Of a stretch of DNA of 64,000 nucleotides, positions 13,622-22,409 are shown piece by piece. The notes under the pieces were generated by a model. That model saw only the letters and a list, made by a program, of their open reading frames with translations, was not told the origin of the DNA and did not search any database. How positions within the stretch are numbered: the first letter of the stretch is position 1; each line of letters begins with the position of its first letter. The DNA is from Neomesorhizobium sp963726065 (lineage in GTDB: Bacteria > Pseudomonadota > Alphaproteobacteria > Rhizobiales > Rhizobiaceae), in NCBI GenBank assembly GCA_963726065.1, contig CAVSAU010000010.1:62001-126000 (forward strand). Reading direction: 5' to 3'. A program made the translations under genes and the position numbers.

Positions 13622-14533
13622 ATGTCAGAGATCGAAAAACCCGCCGAGAAAATCGAGATCGACGTGGCGCTGGTGCGGCGGCTGGTCGATGCGCAGTTTC
13701 CGCAGTGGAAAGACCTGCCGGTCAAACTCGTGGAAGCCGGTGGCTGGGACAACCGCACCTTTCATCTTGGCGATGCGATGTCCATCCGGCTGCCGAGCGG
13801 CGCCTTCTATGCCTTGCAGGTCGAAAAGGAACAGGAATGGCTGCCCAAACTGGCGCCTCATCTGCCGCTGCCCATCCCGGCGCCGGTTGGCAAGGGGAGG
13901 CCGGGCGAGGGCTATCCATGGGCATGGTCCATCTATCGGTGGATCGAAGGCAGCACCGCCACCTACGAGCGCATCGGCGACCTCGGCCAGTTCGCCGTCG
14001 CGGTGGCCGGTTTCCTCGTCGCCTTGCAGCGCATCGACGCCACCGGCGGTCCGGTCCCCGGACAGCACAATTTTTTCCGGGGTGGCCCGTTGACCGTCTA
14101 TGACAGCCAGACGTGGGCGGCGATCGAGGCGCTGAAAGGCAAGATCGACGCCGATCTCTCGTCCGCCGCATGGAAGGCGGCTCTGGCGGCGAGTTGGGAG
14201 GGCGCGCCGGTCTGGTTCCACGGCGACATCGCCTGGGGCAACCTTCTGGTCAAGGACGGCCGCCTCTCGGCGGTCATCGATTTCGGCACGTCGGGGGTGG
14301 GCGATCCCTCCTGCGACCTGGCGATAGCCTGGACGTTGTTTAAGGGCGAGAGCCGGCAGGCGTTTCGCGCCGCATTGCCGCTCGACGAGGCGACCTGGGC
14401 GCGCGGCCGTGGCTGGACGCTGTGGAAGGCGCTGATCGTTTACGCCGGTCATACCGGCGCGAGCGAGGTGGAAGTGGAGAAATCCCGCCTCGTACTGAAG
14501 GAAGTGCTCGACGATTTCCAGCGGCTGGGGTGA
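13622..14533 (+). CDS. Aminoglycoside phosphotransferase-family kinase
   Basis: 303 residues with the APH/choline-kinase fold. The Brenner motif HGDIAWGNLLV supplies the catalytic Asp and Asn, and IDFGTSGVGDPSCDLA is the Mg-binding DFG-equivalent followed by the family D-x-A segment. An N-terminal GGWDNRTFHLG forms the nucleotide loop. Members phosphorylate small-molecule hydroxyls; the substrate here is unknown, and resistance should not be assumed, since chromosomal housekeeping homologues are common. The gene stands alone between two minus-strand genes and is intact. Confidence 0.85.
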   Translation: MSEIEKPAEKIEIDVALVRRLVDAQFPQWKDLPVKLVEAGGWDNRTFHLGDAMSIRLPSGAFYALQVEKEQEWLPKLAPHLPLPIPAPVGKGRPGEGYPWAWSIYRWIEGSTATYERIGDLGQFAVAVAGFLVALQRIDATGGPVPGQHNFFRGGPLTVYDSQTWAAIEALKGKIDADLSSAAWKAALAASWEGAPVWFHGDIAWGNLLVKDGRLSAVIDFGTSGVGDPSCDLAIAWTLFKGESRQAFRAALPLDEATWARGRGWTLWKALIVYAGHTGASEVEVEKSRLVLKEVLDDFQRLG

Positions 14534-14546
14534 CCGATCCGGTTGC

Positions 14547-16379
14547 CTAGCGCTGCATCTTCAGGCCGAGGAAGACACTGTTGGTCTCGCTGTCACGGTC
14601 AGGTAGGTTGCTGTCGAGCTGTTCGTGCCGGGCGCGCCCGACCAGGCCGAAATAGCGGTTGAACCAGTAGGTGGCGCCCGCTTCGGCCGAAAAGATCACG
14701 TCGCGGCCGTCCGAACCGGTGTAGTCGCGGTAAGCCGCGCCAAGCGCCACATTGGCGGTGAGGTTGGCGCGTATCTCGCGCTCCACGTTGAGGCGTCCGG
14801 CATAGAGGATTGACCCGCTTTCGCCGGGCGTGGTCGTGCCTTCAATGATGGTCGAGCCCAGCAGGGAAACGTTGGTTGCGCGCTGCGGCGACCAATTGAT
14901 GTTGGCATCCACCGTCGCGCCGGAAACCGGGGCAAGCCGGTCGTCGTCGAGCTTTTCACGCAGCCAGCCGGCGGAGAATTCGCCGGAGAGCTTTTCGCCA
15001 AAGTCGAATTCAAGGCCGGCGCGTGCGCCGAGGCGGTCTGCCGAGCGCTCGAAGCCGCTGGCGTCCTGCTTCTCGTCATAGATGCGCCGGCCCACTTCGA
15101 CCGCCACGAACGGCGTCAGGGCTGGCGAGATCTCGTAGCCGGTGCGCAGGTTGAGCGTGGCGAGCGTGGCGTCGCGATCGCGCTGCGAAACCGTGCCGCC
15201 GGACAAAAGCTCGGCGTCGCCATACCAGTCGCGCTCGATATTGCCGTCGATGCCAAGGCGCAATTTGCCGACATCCTTCTCCAGGCCGAGATTGGCGTCG
15301 ATTATCTGCCGGATCGGCCGCGAGACCGTGTCCTCGATGATGACGGGAGAGGACGCGGATTCCGGCTTGATGACATATCCCGCGCTGGCGGTCGCGCGCC
15401 ACTCGTTGCCGAGTTCGATTATCGTTGAGCCCCTGATGCCGAATTCCTTTTCGTCGAGGTCCTGCCCGGAGATCGATTCGCGCAGGCTGCCATAGGCGTC
15501 GAAGGCGGCGGAGTGGCGCGACCAGTCGGAAACGCCGTTCAGCCTCAAAATGGTTTCCGACAGAACCGCCGAACTGCCGTCCGGGCTGGAATCGGCGTTG
15601 GAGGTGGCGGTGATGCCGGTCTCGGCGCTCGGCGTGACGATGAAGGTGCCGAGGCGCAGTCCGAGCGGCGAATAAGGGTTTTGCTCCGGCTCGCGGTCGA
15701 GACCCTCGATCGCCTCGACGCGTTCTGCGCCACTGTCCACGGTGAGGTCGATTTCGGAATCGACCGTGTCGACACGCACAGTGCCGGTTGTGATGTCTTC
15801 TTCGTCGGCTGTTTCGGCGGCTACGCGGCTTGCCGACGTCTGCGGCGGCTGGGCGAGGCGCTGGCGCGCTGCCTCGGTGCGCTCCCTAGCGGTCGAAGGG
15901 CGCATGGTCGGCACCGGCGCCGGCGCGGCGCCGAAAGCGGCCTCGTCGTCGTCGTGGTTCTGGAACAGCGAGGGCTGCGCCCCGTCCGCCGCAATCGGCT
16001 CGTCGACCGCGACGGTCGAAGGCCGGTAAGGTGGCGCCGGAGCGTTTTCCTGGAGCGCCGGCTCGGCGCGACCGAGCGTGGGGCGACGGCTCGCCAGCGA
16101 CGCGCTGGGGAGCAATTCCTGGTTGATCTCCTGCTCGTCGACGGCGCCGCGCATGCCGGATTCCTGCGCCAATGCCGGCCACCCGCCGGCGAGTGCGGCC
16201 ACGCCCGCCCCGACTAGAGCAATTCCAGCAAAAGTGTGCAGCGGTTTTGCGTTCGCAATTGCGTAAAAATAAGGAGCTAGAGCGTTTCCGCAATTCGGAG
16301 AAAAGCGGAAACGCTCTATCAGGTCATGCACCGACGCAAGCCGCGCGCGTCTTCGGTTCTCTGGGCCGGCCGGAAACAT
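14547..16379 (-). CDS. Large outer-membrane beta-barrel protein with a repeat inserted in its N-terminus
   Basis: About 610 residues. A hydrophobic signal segment ends near GGWPALAQ. A long acidic, Pro/Ala-rich periplasmic region (about residues 75-210) follows, then roughly 380 residues of alternating amphipathic strands with many Y/R/D turns, typical of a barrel. The family resembles uncharacterised rhizobial outer-membrane beta-barrel proteins. I chose the ATG at 16379 because AGGTGA precedes it; the frame is open further, to 16472. Residues about 21-55 are encoded by a palindromic intergenic-type repeat (16216-16317) that lies in frame between the start and the signal core. If translation instead begins at a non-ATG codon inside the repeat, the protein is shorter. 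Divergent from the Kdo-pathway isomerase. Confidence 0.72.
   Translation of the reverse strand: MFPAGPENRRRARLASVHDLIERFRFSPNCGNALAPYFYAIANAKPLHTFAGIALVGAGVAALAGGWPALAQESGMRGAVDEQEINQELLPSASLASRRPTLGRAEPALQENAPAPPYRPSTVAVDEPIAADGAQPSLFQNHDDDEAAFGAAPAPVPTMRPSTARERTEAARQRLAQPPQTSASRVAAETADEEDITTGTVRVDTVDSEIDLTVDSGAERVEAIEGLDREPEQNPYSPLGLRLGTFIVTPSAETGITATSNADSSPDGSSAVLSETILRLNGVSDWSRHSAAFDAYGSLRESISGQDLDEKEFGIRGSTIIELGNEWRATASAGYVIKPESASSPVIIEDTVSRPIRQIIDANLGLEKDVGKLRLGIDGNIERDWYGDAELLSGGTVSQRDRDATLATLNLRTGYEISPALTPFVAVEVGRRIYDEKQDASGFERSADRLGARAGLEFDFGEKLSGEFSAGWLREKLDDDRLAPVSGATVDANINWSPQRATNVSLLGSTIIEGTTTPGESGSILYAGRLNVEREIRANLTANVALGAAYRDYTGSDGRDVIFSAEAGATYWFNRYFGLVGRARHEQLDSNLPDRDSETNSVFLGLKMQR
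16216..16317. repeat. 102-bp palindromic repeat element lying inside a coding frame
   Basis: Bounded by AGAGC on the left and GCTCT on the right. It contains two hairpin modules: GCAATTCCAGC...GCAATTGCG, then GAGCGTTTCCGC (16280-16291) pairing with GCGGAAACGCTC (16305-16316). This is a repeat type that I know from intergenic regions of Mesorhizobium-like genomes. Its length, 34 codons, keeps the barrel-protein frame open with no stop in that frame. Confidence 0.7.
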
Positions 16380-16515
16380 CGTCACCTGACAGTTCGAAGG
16401 CGCGCAAGCGCCATGCTTACCAAACCGTAAATGCGGATGGTTAATGGAGGGTTGAAGAGCCGGCCGCTGCAATCATCAATGGACAGACTCGGCCGAAAGC
16501 GCTAAGCGCATCTCC

Positions 16516-17514
16516 ATGCATGCGGGTAGCTTGAAGAAACCGGCGGACGCGGAAGCGGCGATCGCTTCGGCCTTGCGCACGGTAACCATCGAACAATCGG
16601 GCCTTTCGGCGCTGGCCGAGGCCCTCGACAACGGACTGGCCCAGCCTTTCGCGCGGGCGGTCGGCCTTCTGTCGAACATCCAGGGCCGGGTCATCGTCAC
16701 CGGCGTCGGCAAGAGCGGACATATCGGCTCGAAGATCGCCGCGACGCTCGCCTCCACCGGCACACCGGCGTTTTTCGTGCATCCGGCCGAGGCCAACCAC
16801 GGCGATCTCGGCATGATCACCCGCAGCGATGTTGTGCTGGCGATGTCGTGGTCGGGCGAGAGCGCCGAGTTGAAAGGCATCGTTGCCTATTCGCGGCGCT
16901 TCGCCATTCCGCTGATCGCCCTGACGTCGGGCGAAGGCTCGTCACTGTCTCGCGACGCGGACGTGGTGCTGACCCTGCCGAAAGTCGCCGAAGCCTGCCC
17001 GCATGGATTGGCGCCGACGACCTCCGCGCTCCTTCAACTTGCGATCGGCGATGCGCTTTCGATCGCCCTCTTGGAGGCGCGGGGCTTCACGCCGGACGAC
17101 TTCCGCGGCTTCCACCCCGCCGGCAAGCTCGGCGCGACGCTGACGCATCTGTCCGAGATCATGCGGACCGGCGACGAGATCCCCTTCGTCGCCATCGGCA
17201 CCAAGATGCCGGACGCGGTGATGGAGCTGTCCAACAAGAAGGTAGGCTGCGTCGTCATCGTCGATGCCGAGGGTCGGCTCGCCGGCATCATCACCGATGG
17301 CGATCTGGCGCGGAACCTGCACCGCAACCTGAAGAACGTTTGCGTAGAGGAAGTCATGACCCGGACGCCGAAGACGGTGGAACCGAGCATGTCGGCGGGC
17401 GCGGCAATCGCCTACCTGAACGAAAACAAGATCGGTGCCCTGGTCGTCGTCGACAACGACAAGCCGGTCGGCGTCGTGCATTTCCACGACCTGTTGCGCA
17501 TCGGCGCCGCCTGA
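16516..17514 (+). CDS. kdsD: D-arabinose-5-phosphate isomerase (KpsF/GutQ family)
   Basis: Interconverts ribulose 5-phosphate and arabinose 5-phosphate, the first step of Kdo synthesis for LPS. The protein has 332 residues. The N-terminal SIS domain shows VIVTGVGKSGHIGSKIA and the HPAEANHGDLG loop with the catalytic His, followed by MSWSGESAEL. Two CBS domains fill the C-terminal third (IMRTGDEIP... and VMTRTPKTVEP...IGALVVVD). Length and motifs match the family. It shares a divergent promoter region with the outer-membrane barrel gene; no other Kdo gene is adjacent. Confidence 0.93.
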   Translation: MHAGSLKKPADAEAAIASALRTVTIEQSGLSALAEALDNGLAQPFARAVGLLSNIQGRVIVTGVGKSGHIGSKIAATLASTGTPAFFVHPAEANHGDLGMITRSDVVLAMSWSGESAELKGIVAYSRRFAIPLIALTSGEGSSLSRDADVVLTLPKVAEACPHGLAPTTSALLQLAIGDALSIALLEARGFTPDDFRGFHPAGKLGATLTHLSEIMRTGDEIPFVAIGTKMPDAVMELSNKKVGCVVIVDAEGRLAGIITDGDLARNLHRNLKNVCVEEVMTRTPKTVEPSMSAGAAIAYLNENKIGALVVVDNDKPVGVVHFHDLLRIGAA

Positions 17515-17539
17515 GGCGCCGGCGCGGCCGAGGCTGCGC

Positions 17540-18004
17540 TCACGCCGCCTCGACCACCAGCTCAAGATCGGTTTCGGTCGCTGCCTTGACGCGCACCTTG
17601 GCGCCGACGGGCAGGTCGGGTCCTGAAACCCGCCACATCGTGTCACCGATGCGGACGCGGCCGCGGCCGTCGGTGATCGGCTCGGTCAGCGTCGCGATCC
17701 GGCCGATCATCTGCTCGCCACGCCGGTTGAGCAGCGGCTGGTCGGTCTTTTCCTTGGCTCCGCCCATCACCTTGTTGCCGAGATAGGCGGCAATCAGCGA
17801 CAGCCCCAGGAACAAAAGCACCTGCACCTGCCAGACCCACACGCCGGCATCCCATAAAAGCAGGGAGACGGCGCCGGTGATAATTGCGGCGATGCCGATC
17901 CACAGCAGGAAGAAGCCGGGAACGATGATTTCGAGCACCAAAAGGGCGAGCCCCAGCACCATCCAGTTCCATGGCCCGAGTTCGGAAACGATGCGCTCTA
18001 TCAT
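17540..18004 (-). CDS. NfeD-family membrane protein
   Basis: 154 residues. Three or four hydrophobic helices in the first 80 residues (WNWMVLGLALLVLEIIVPG, LLWIGIAAIITGAV, VLLFLGLSLIAAYLG) are followed by the soluble NfeD OB-fold (GRIATLTEPITDGRGRVRIGDTMW). NfeD proteins form complexes with SPFH proteins, and here the gene lies 75 bases downstream of the SPFH gene on the same strand. Likely role: membrane microdomain organisation or protein quality control. Intact. Confidence 0.9.
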   Translation of the reverse strand: MIERIVSELGPWNWMVLGLALLVLEIIVPGFFLLWIGIAAIITGAVSLLLWDAGVWVWQVQVLLFLGLSLIAAYLGNKVMGGAKEKTDQPLLNRRGEQMIGRIATLTEPITDGRGRVRIGDTMWRVSGPDLPVGAKVRVKAATETDLELVVEAA

Positions 18005-18018
18005 GGCGTGCCTCCGTC

Positions 18019-18070
18019 AGAGCATTTTGCAGCCGGGTGGATCACCTGGCGTCGCACAAATGCGGCTAAA
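18019..18070. repeat. Palindromic repeat of the GCATTTTGCAGCC family, copy 1
   Basis: A 52-base element (AGAGCATTTTGCAGCC... to ...AATGCGGCTAAA) in the SPFH-NfeD gap. An inner hairpin is formed by AGGTG/CACCT-type arms. Related copies lie at 19164-19215 and 54369-54418. Being transcribed between two cotranscribed genes, it may fold in the mRNA. Confidence 0.65.
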
Positions 18071-18079
18071 AAAATCAGT

Positions 18080-19036
18080 CTAACCCTGTTCCGACCCGGT
18101 GCGGGGCGGGCGGCCCGAGGCCGAGGCGCGCTGCGCGCCGGCGGTGCCGCCATCGCGGAAAACTTCCTTGGCGATCTCGCCGATGCCGCCCAGCGTGCCG
18201 ATCAGCGACGAGGCTTCCATCGGCATCAGTACCAGCTTCGAATTGTTGGCGGTGCCCACCTTTGCCAGCGCCTCGGTATATTTCAGCGCGACGAAGTAGT
18301 TGAGCGCCTGCACGTCGCCCTTGGCGATGGCGTCCGACACGACCTGCGTGGCCTTGGCCTCTGCCTCGGCGGAGCGTTCGCGCGCCTCGGCGTCGCGGAA
18401 GGCGGCTTCCTTGCGGCCCTCGGCTTCCAGCACCTGCGCCTGCTTCTTGCCTTCAGCCTCCAGGATCTGGGCGCGCTTTTCGCGCTCGGCCATCATCTGG
18501 CGAGCCATGGAATCGACGAGGTTGGCCGGCGGGTTGATGTCCTTGATCTCGACGCGGGTGACCTTGATGCCCCAGGGATGCGCCGCCTCGTCGACGACGC
18601 GCAGCAGGCGCTCGTTGATGGCGTCGCGATTGGACAGGAGTTCGTCGAGGTCCATCGAGCCCATCACCGTGCGGATGTTGGTCATGGTGAGGTTGAGGAT
18701 GGCGTTCTGCAGGCCGGCCACCTGGTAGGCTGCCTGAGGCGCGTTCAGCACCTGGTAGAAGGCGACGCCGTCGACCGCCACGATGGCGTTGTCGCGCGTG
18801 ATGACCTCCTGCGTCGGCACGTCCAGCACCTGCTCCATCATGTTCAGCTTGGCGCCGATGCGGTCGAAGAAGGGGATGATGAGGTTGAGCCCAGGCGCCA
18901 GCGTCTTGGTGTAGCGGCCGAAACGCTCGACCGTGTAGTTGTAGCCCTGCGGCACCGTCTTGATGCCGGCGAACAGCAGCAGGAGAACAAGAACGACCAG
19001 AACCGGTATGACGATGTCGAATCCTGAAAACGGCAT
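18080..19036 (-). CDS. SPFH/band 7 (stomatin-like) membrane protein
   Basis: 318 residues from the ATG at 19036, chosen because GGGGAGAG lies just upstream; the longer frame starts at 19060. One N-terminal membrane helix (VIPVLVVLVLLLLFAG) is followed by the SPFH domain with the typical GYNYTVERFGRYTKTLAPG and the Asp-Asn-Ala (TRDNAIVAVDG) segments. An Ala/Glu-rich coiled coil follows (EKRAQILEAEGKKQAQVLEAEG). Related to E. coli QmcA, HflK/C and slipins. With the downstream NfeD gene this is the classic stomatin/NfeD pair. Confidence 0.92.
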   Translation of the reverse strand: MPFSGFDIVIPVLVVLVLLLLFAGIKTVPQGYNYTVERFGRYTKTLAPGLNLIIPFFDRIGAKLNMMEQVLDVPTQEVITRDNAIVAVDGVAFYQVLNAPQAAYQVAGLQNAILNLTMTNIRTVMGSMDLDELLSNRDAINERLLRVVDEAAHPWGIKVTRVEIKDINPPANLVDSMARQMMAEREKRAQILEAEGKKQAQVLEAEGRKEAAFRDAEARERSAEAEAKATQVVSDAIAKGDVQALNYFVALKYTEALAKVGTANNSKLVLMPMEASSLIGTLGGIGEIAKEVFRDGGTAGAQRASASGRPPRTGSEQG

Positions 19037-19163
19037 CAAGCTCTCCCCAAGTTGCGGCACAGGCCGGATGGCAATGCTTGCGGCTTGCCAGCACAGATTG
19101 TCCGAAGAAAGACTTAAGGGTGATTTCCAGACGTTACAATCGCGTGAAGCCGGAATGCTTTCT

Positions 19164-19215
19164 GGAGCATTTTGGGGCCAGCGGATTCATCTGGCGTCGC
19201 ACAATTGCGGCTCAA
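19164..19215. repeat. Palindromic repeat of the GCATTTTGCAGCC family, copy 2
   Basis: A diverged copy (GGAGCATTTTGGGGCC... to ...AATTGCGGCTCAA) in the 235-base gap between the FAD oxidoreductase and SPFH genes. I see nothing else in that gap. Confidence 0.6.
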
Positions 19216-19271
19216 GCAAGCTGTTCGCGCGGAATGGCCGCTCAGCCCGAAGGCATTCGGTTCTGGAAAGT

Positions 19272-20460
19272 TCAACCGTCAAGCGCATAGAGGCCGGCGT
19301 CGGCGTCCGTGTGGCCGGCGATTGCGACGCTGACGATCTCCGATGCGATCTGTGAATAGGTGATGCCGTTGCCGCCGTAACCCATCACCGCGAAGGTTCT
19401 CGCGCGGCGCGGCAGCCTGCCGATATGCGGCAGGCCGGGCCCGACGAACCGAAGGATCCCGCCCACGCAAATTGCGCGCTGGCATCCACCCTGGCTGCGA
19501 TAGCGGCGGTCTTCTGCGCAATCAGCGCATCGCGCTTGTCCGTGTCCGAGAAATCCTCGTCCTCGCCGCCGCAGATGATGCGACCATCGGCCGATGCGCG
19601 CAGATTGAGGTAGGGTTCGGAAGCTTCCCACACCAGCGGCAGGTCCTTCCAGGCAAACCGCGCCTGCGGTGCGGTCGCGATGGCGTATGTCGAGACAATC
19701 GAATGCCCGGCGGTCGGCACCGTGTCCATCAGCTCGTAGCCGGTGGCCAGGATTGCGAAACCGGCCGAGATGACCGGTCCTTCCCGGGTCGCGATCGTCA
19801 CCCCGTCCCTGGTTTCGGCGAATGACACCGCTTCCACCGGCGCATAAAGCCGCGCCTTGCGTGCGAACGCCTTCAACAGCAGGCCGGCGGTCAGCTTTGC
19901 GTGGATCGAGCGCCATATTGCCGTGGCTGAGGATGGCGCCGGCGCGCGCCATGCCGAAGCGGTCCTTCAGGTCACCGGCAGTCAGATATGCCGCGTGGAC
20001 GCCGGCCAGCCGGCGAGCCTCGACCTCGTCGCGCAGCGCGCCCGGCCCAAGTGTCGCGCCGGCGAGATAGAGCGATTGTTTCGGCGCGCAACTGCAGCTT
20101 ATGCCCAGTTCGTCGATGCGCGCGGCGAGATTGGCGAGCGATAGCCTTGAGCGCCGCCACGCCCGCTCGGTGTTTGCCTTGCCGATCTTCTTCGACAGCA
20201 GCGTCAACGGCTGGTCGATCTCGAATTGCACCAGCGCGGTGGTGGCCATCGTGGAGCCAAGCAGCGGGCCGCGCCGGTCGACCATGACGACCGTGGCCGG
20301 CGGCGGTCAGCGTCTCTGCCATCATGGCGCCGCTGACGCCCATGCCGACGGTCGCCACGTCCGCCTTGACGTCGCGCGTGAACCTGCTCACCGGAACTTT
20401 CGGGGCGCGGTAGGCGCTCCAGACGGGGCGGCCGGTCCTGAGATCGAGCTTGCGCGGCAT
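19272..20460 (-). CDS. FAD-dependent amine/amino-acid oxidoreductase (DAO family), frame broken
   Basis: Related to glycine/D-amino-acid oxidases and gamma-glutamylputrescine oxidases; the substrate is not determinable. The N-terminus matches the family (RPVWSAYRAP, then the FAD-binding VGMGVSGAMMAETL). The middle (DEVEARRLAGVHAAYLT) and the C-terminal FAD signature (TFAVMGYGGNGITYS) are intact. Three single-base shifts split it: extra bases near 20290 and 19905 and a missing base near 19430. After correction the gene is 396 codons, normal for the family. I read these as sequence errors, but a recent pseudogene cannot be excluded. Confidence 0.8.
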
Positions 20461-20564
20461 GTTTTTCCCGGGAGGAAGGAAATTCCATGCTCAACGCCAC
20501 GCAACAAGTCCGGTTCCGCGGATATTGTTGTCCTTTTTGGTGTCGCTGGCGGTTGCGGCCGTCC

Positions 20565-20593
20565 TCCTCCTCCCCGTCCTTACGGAGAGAAGG
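20565..20593. repeat. Copy of the CTCTCCCCGT/ACGGGGAG palindromic repeat
   Basis: A short degenerate palindrome in the oxidoreductase-hemH gap (CCTCCTCCCCGTCCTTACGG). It belongs to the family seen at 30965, 42461, 52335, 55381 and inside the amidase gene. Confidence 0.5.
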
Positions 20594-20597
20594 GCTC

Positions 20598-21662
20598 TCA
20601 CATCCACCCCATCAGTTCGCGGCGCACCAGCGCCTCGATCACCGCCATGCCGTCGGCGCTGTCGTTCAGGCAGGGGATGTGGCTGAAGTTCTTGCCGCCG
20701 CCATGATGGAAAATCTCGGCCACTTCGCCGGCGATCTCCTCCAGCGTCTCGATGCAGTCCGACGAGAAACCGGGATTGACGATGGCGATCGACTTCACCC
20801 CTTCCTTGGCAAGCCTTTCCACTGTCTTGTCGGTATAGGGCTGCAGCCATTCCTGCGCGCCGAAGCGCGATTGGAACGTCGTGATCAGCTTCTTCTCGTC
20901 CCAGCCCAGGCGCTCGCGCAGCAGGCGTGTCGTCTCCAGGCAATGTTCCCGGTAGGGGTCGCCGCGGTCCGAGTAGGGCTTCGGAATGCCGTGGAAAGAG
21001 GCAAGCACCACCTCCGGCTCGAAGTCGAGGCCGGCAAGATGTCGCTCGATAGACCGCGCCAGCGCATCGATATAGACCGGCTCGTCGTAATAGGGCGGCA
21101 CGCTGCGCACCGCCGGCGCGCGGCGCATCTTCATCAGGGCGCGGAACAGCTGGTCGTTGGCGGTGGCCGTCGTGGTCGCCGAATATTGCGGATAAAGCGG
21201 CACTGTCAGGATGCGGTCGCAGCCCTGCGCCTCCATCCTTTCGACGACGCTGGCGATGGACGGGGTGCCGTAACGCATGCCCCAGTCGACGACGATCTCG
21301 GGCTTGCCGGCAAACACCGCGGCCAGTTTCTCCGACTGCGAGCGGGTAAAGGTCCTGAGCGGCGATTCGTCCTTCTCGCGGTTCCAGATCTTCTTGTAGT
21401 TGGCGCCCGAATTCTTCGGTCGGGTGGTCAGCACGAGGCCATAGAGGATCGGATACCAGATCGCCTTGTTGAGCTCGATCACGCGCGGGTCCGACAGGAA
21501 CTCCCTGAGGTAACGCCACATCGGCCAGTAGTCGGTGCCGTCGGGGGTGCCGAGATTGACCAGCAGCACGCCGATTTTCCTGGCCGCAGCCGGCGAACGC
21601 CCGGCAGGCAGTTTGCCGATGGCTTTCGCCTTTGCCATATCGATCTGAACGGGACGGTTCAT
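20598..21662 (-). CDS. hemH: Ferrochelatase
   Basis: Inserts Fe2+ into protoporphyrin IX, the last step of heme synthesis, at the inner membrane. The protein has 354 residues. The family signature is VGVLLVNLGTPD-like (IGVLLVNLGTPDGTD). The metal-site His lies in VLASFHGIPKPYSDRGDPY, and the catalytic Glu region is GFSSDCIETLEEI. An N-terminal extension of about 30 residues precedes the conserved core, and an internal ATG at about residue 9 is an alternative start. No [2Fe-2S] C-terminal cysteine extension is present. Intact. Confidence 0.95.
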   Translation of the reverse strand: MNRPVQIDMAKAKAIGKLPAGRSPAAARKIGVLLVNLGTPDGTDYWPMWRYLREFLSDPRVIELNKAIWYPILYGLVLTTRPKNSGANYKKIWNREKDESPLRTFTRSQSEKLAAVFAGKPEIVVDWGMRYGTPSIASVVERMEAQGCDRILTVPLYPQYSATTTATANDQLFRALMKMRRAPAVRSVPPYYDEPVYIDALARSIERHLAGLDFEPEVVLASFHGIPKPYSDRGDPYREHCLETTRLLRERLGWDEKKLITTFQSRFGAQEWLQPYTDKTVERLAKEGVKSIAIVNPGFSSDCIETLEEIAGEVAEIFHHGGGKNFSHIPCLNDSADGMAVIEALVRRELMGWM

Positions 21663-21812
21663 GCGTTTGTTCCCTTCGCTGCGGGGGAAACTAGCGATGC
21701 GAGGCTCAGATGCAATGCCGCGTCTGGCCGCAGGGTGTTGCTGCGGCAGTGCTCCTCCTCCCCGCCCCGGCAGGGATGAGAGGCAGCTCTACCTGAAAGA
21801 TCAAGTCCTTCC

Positions 21813-22409
21813 TCACTTCCTCCCTTGCGGATAGATCGTCTCGCCGCGTTTCAGCATCTCGACAAATGCCGCGATCTTTTTCCTGCGGCCGGCTTCGGTC
21901 TTCATGTTGTGAGTACGGAAGGCCAGCGCGAAACGGTTCTGCGCGTTGAGCCTGGCCAGCATCGCCTTCGCTTCCGGCGCCGCGTCGATCGCCGCCTGCA
22001 GGTCGTCGGGAATCGCCATGTCCTTGATCCTGTAGGCGCGGTCCCAGCGCCCGTCGGCCTTGGCTGCCTCGACTTCCCGCAGCCCGTGCTCGGTCATCCG
22101 GCCTTCGCCGATCAGCCGTGCGACATTGTCGACATTGATCTGGCTCCACGTGCTTTTCCCGCGCCGCCGCGTGTAGCGCTGCAGAAAACTCTTCTCGTCG
22201 AGCCCCTTGCGGATCGCGTCGATCCAGCCCCAGCACAGCACCACGTCGATGGCTTCTTTCGGGGTGATCGACTTCAGCCCCGAACCGGCCTTGTGGACCT
22301 TGATCCACACCTCGTCCTCGCTGTCATGATGCTGGCGCAGCCATTCGTAGAACGCATCGGCGTCGGCGAATTCATGCACCTTGTCGGGATCGACCTTGAA
22401 CGGCGCCAT
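21813..22409 (-). CDS. YdeI/OmdA-family protein
   Basis: 198 residues. The N-terminal DUF1801-like/YdeI fold (FYEWLRQHHDSEDEVWIKVHKAGSG) is followed by the VLCWGWIDAIRKGLD and YTRRRGKSTWSQIN segments typical of the family. The C-terminal OmdA region is DLQAAIDAAPEAKAMLARL...RKKIAAFVEML. Enterobacterial members were linked to bacteriocin/polymyxin tolerance; the biochemical function is unknown. The ATG at 22409 overlaps the stop of the upstream kinase gene (TGATG), which decides the start and implies coupling. Confidence 0.85.
   Translation of the reverse strand: MAPFKVDPDKVHEFADADAFYEWLRQHHDSEDEVWIKVHKAGSGLKSITPKEAIDVVLCWGWIDAIRKGLDEKSFLQRYTRRRGKSTWSQINVDNVARLIGEGRMTEHGLREVEAAKADGRWDRAYRIKDMAIPDDLQAAIDAAPEAKAMLARLNAQNRFALAFRTHNMKTEAGRRKKIAAFVEMLKRGETIYPQGRK

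Noticed and set aside
13622..14533. An antibiotic resistance gene
   Set aside because: Only the general phosphotransferase fold is visible. Codon use and context are chromosomal, with no mobile elements nearby.
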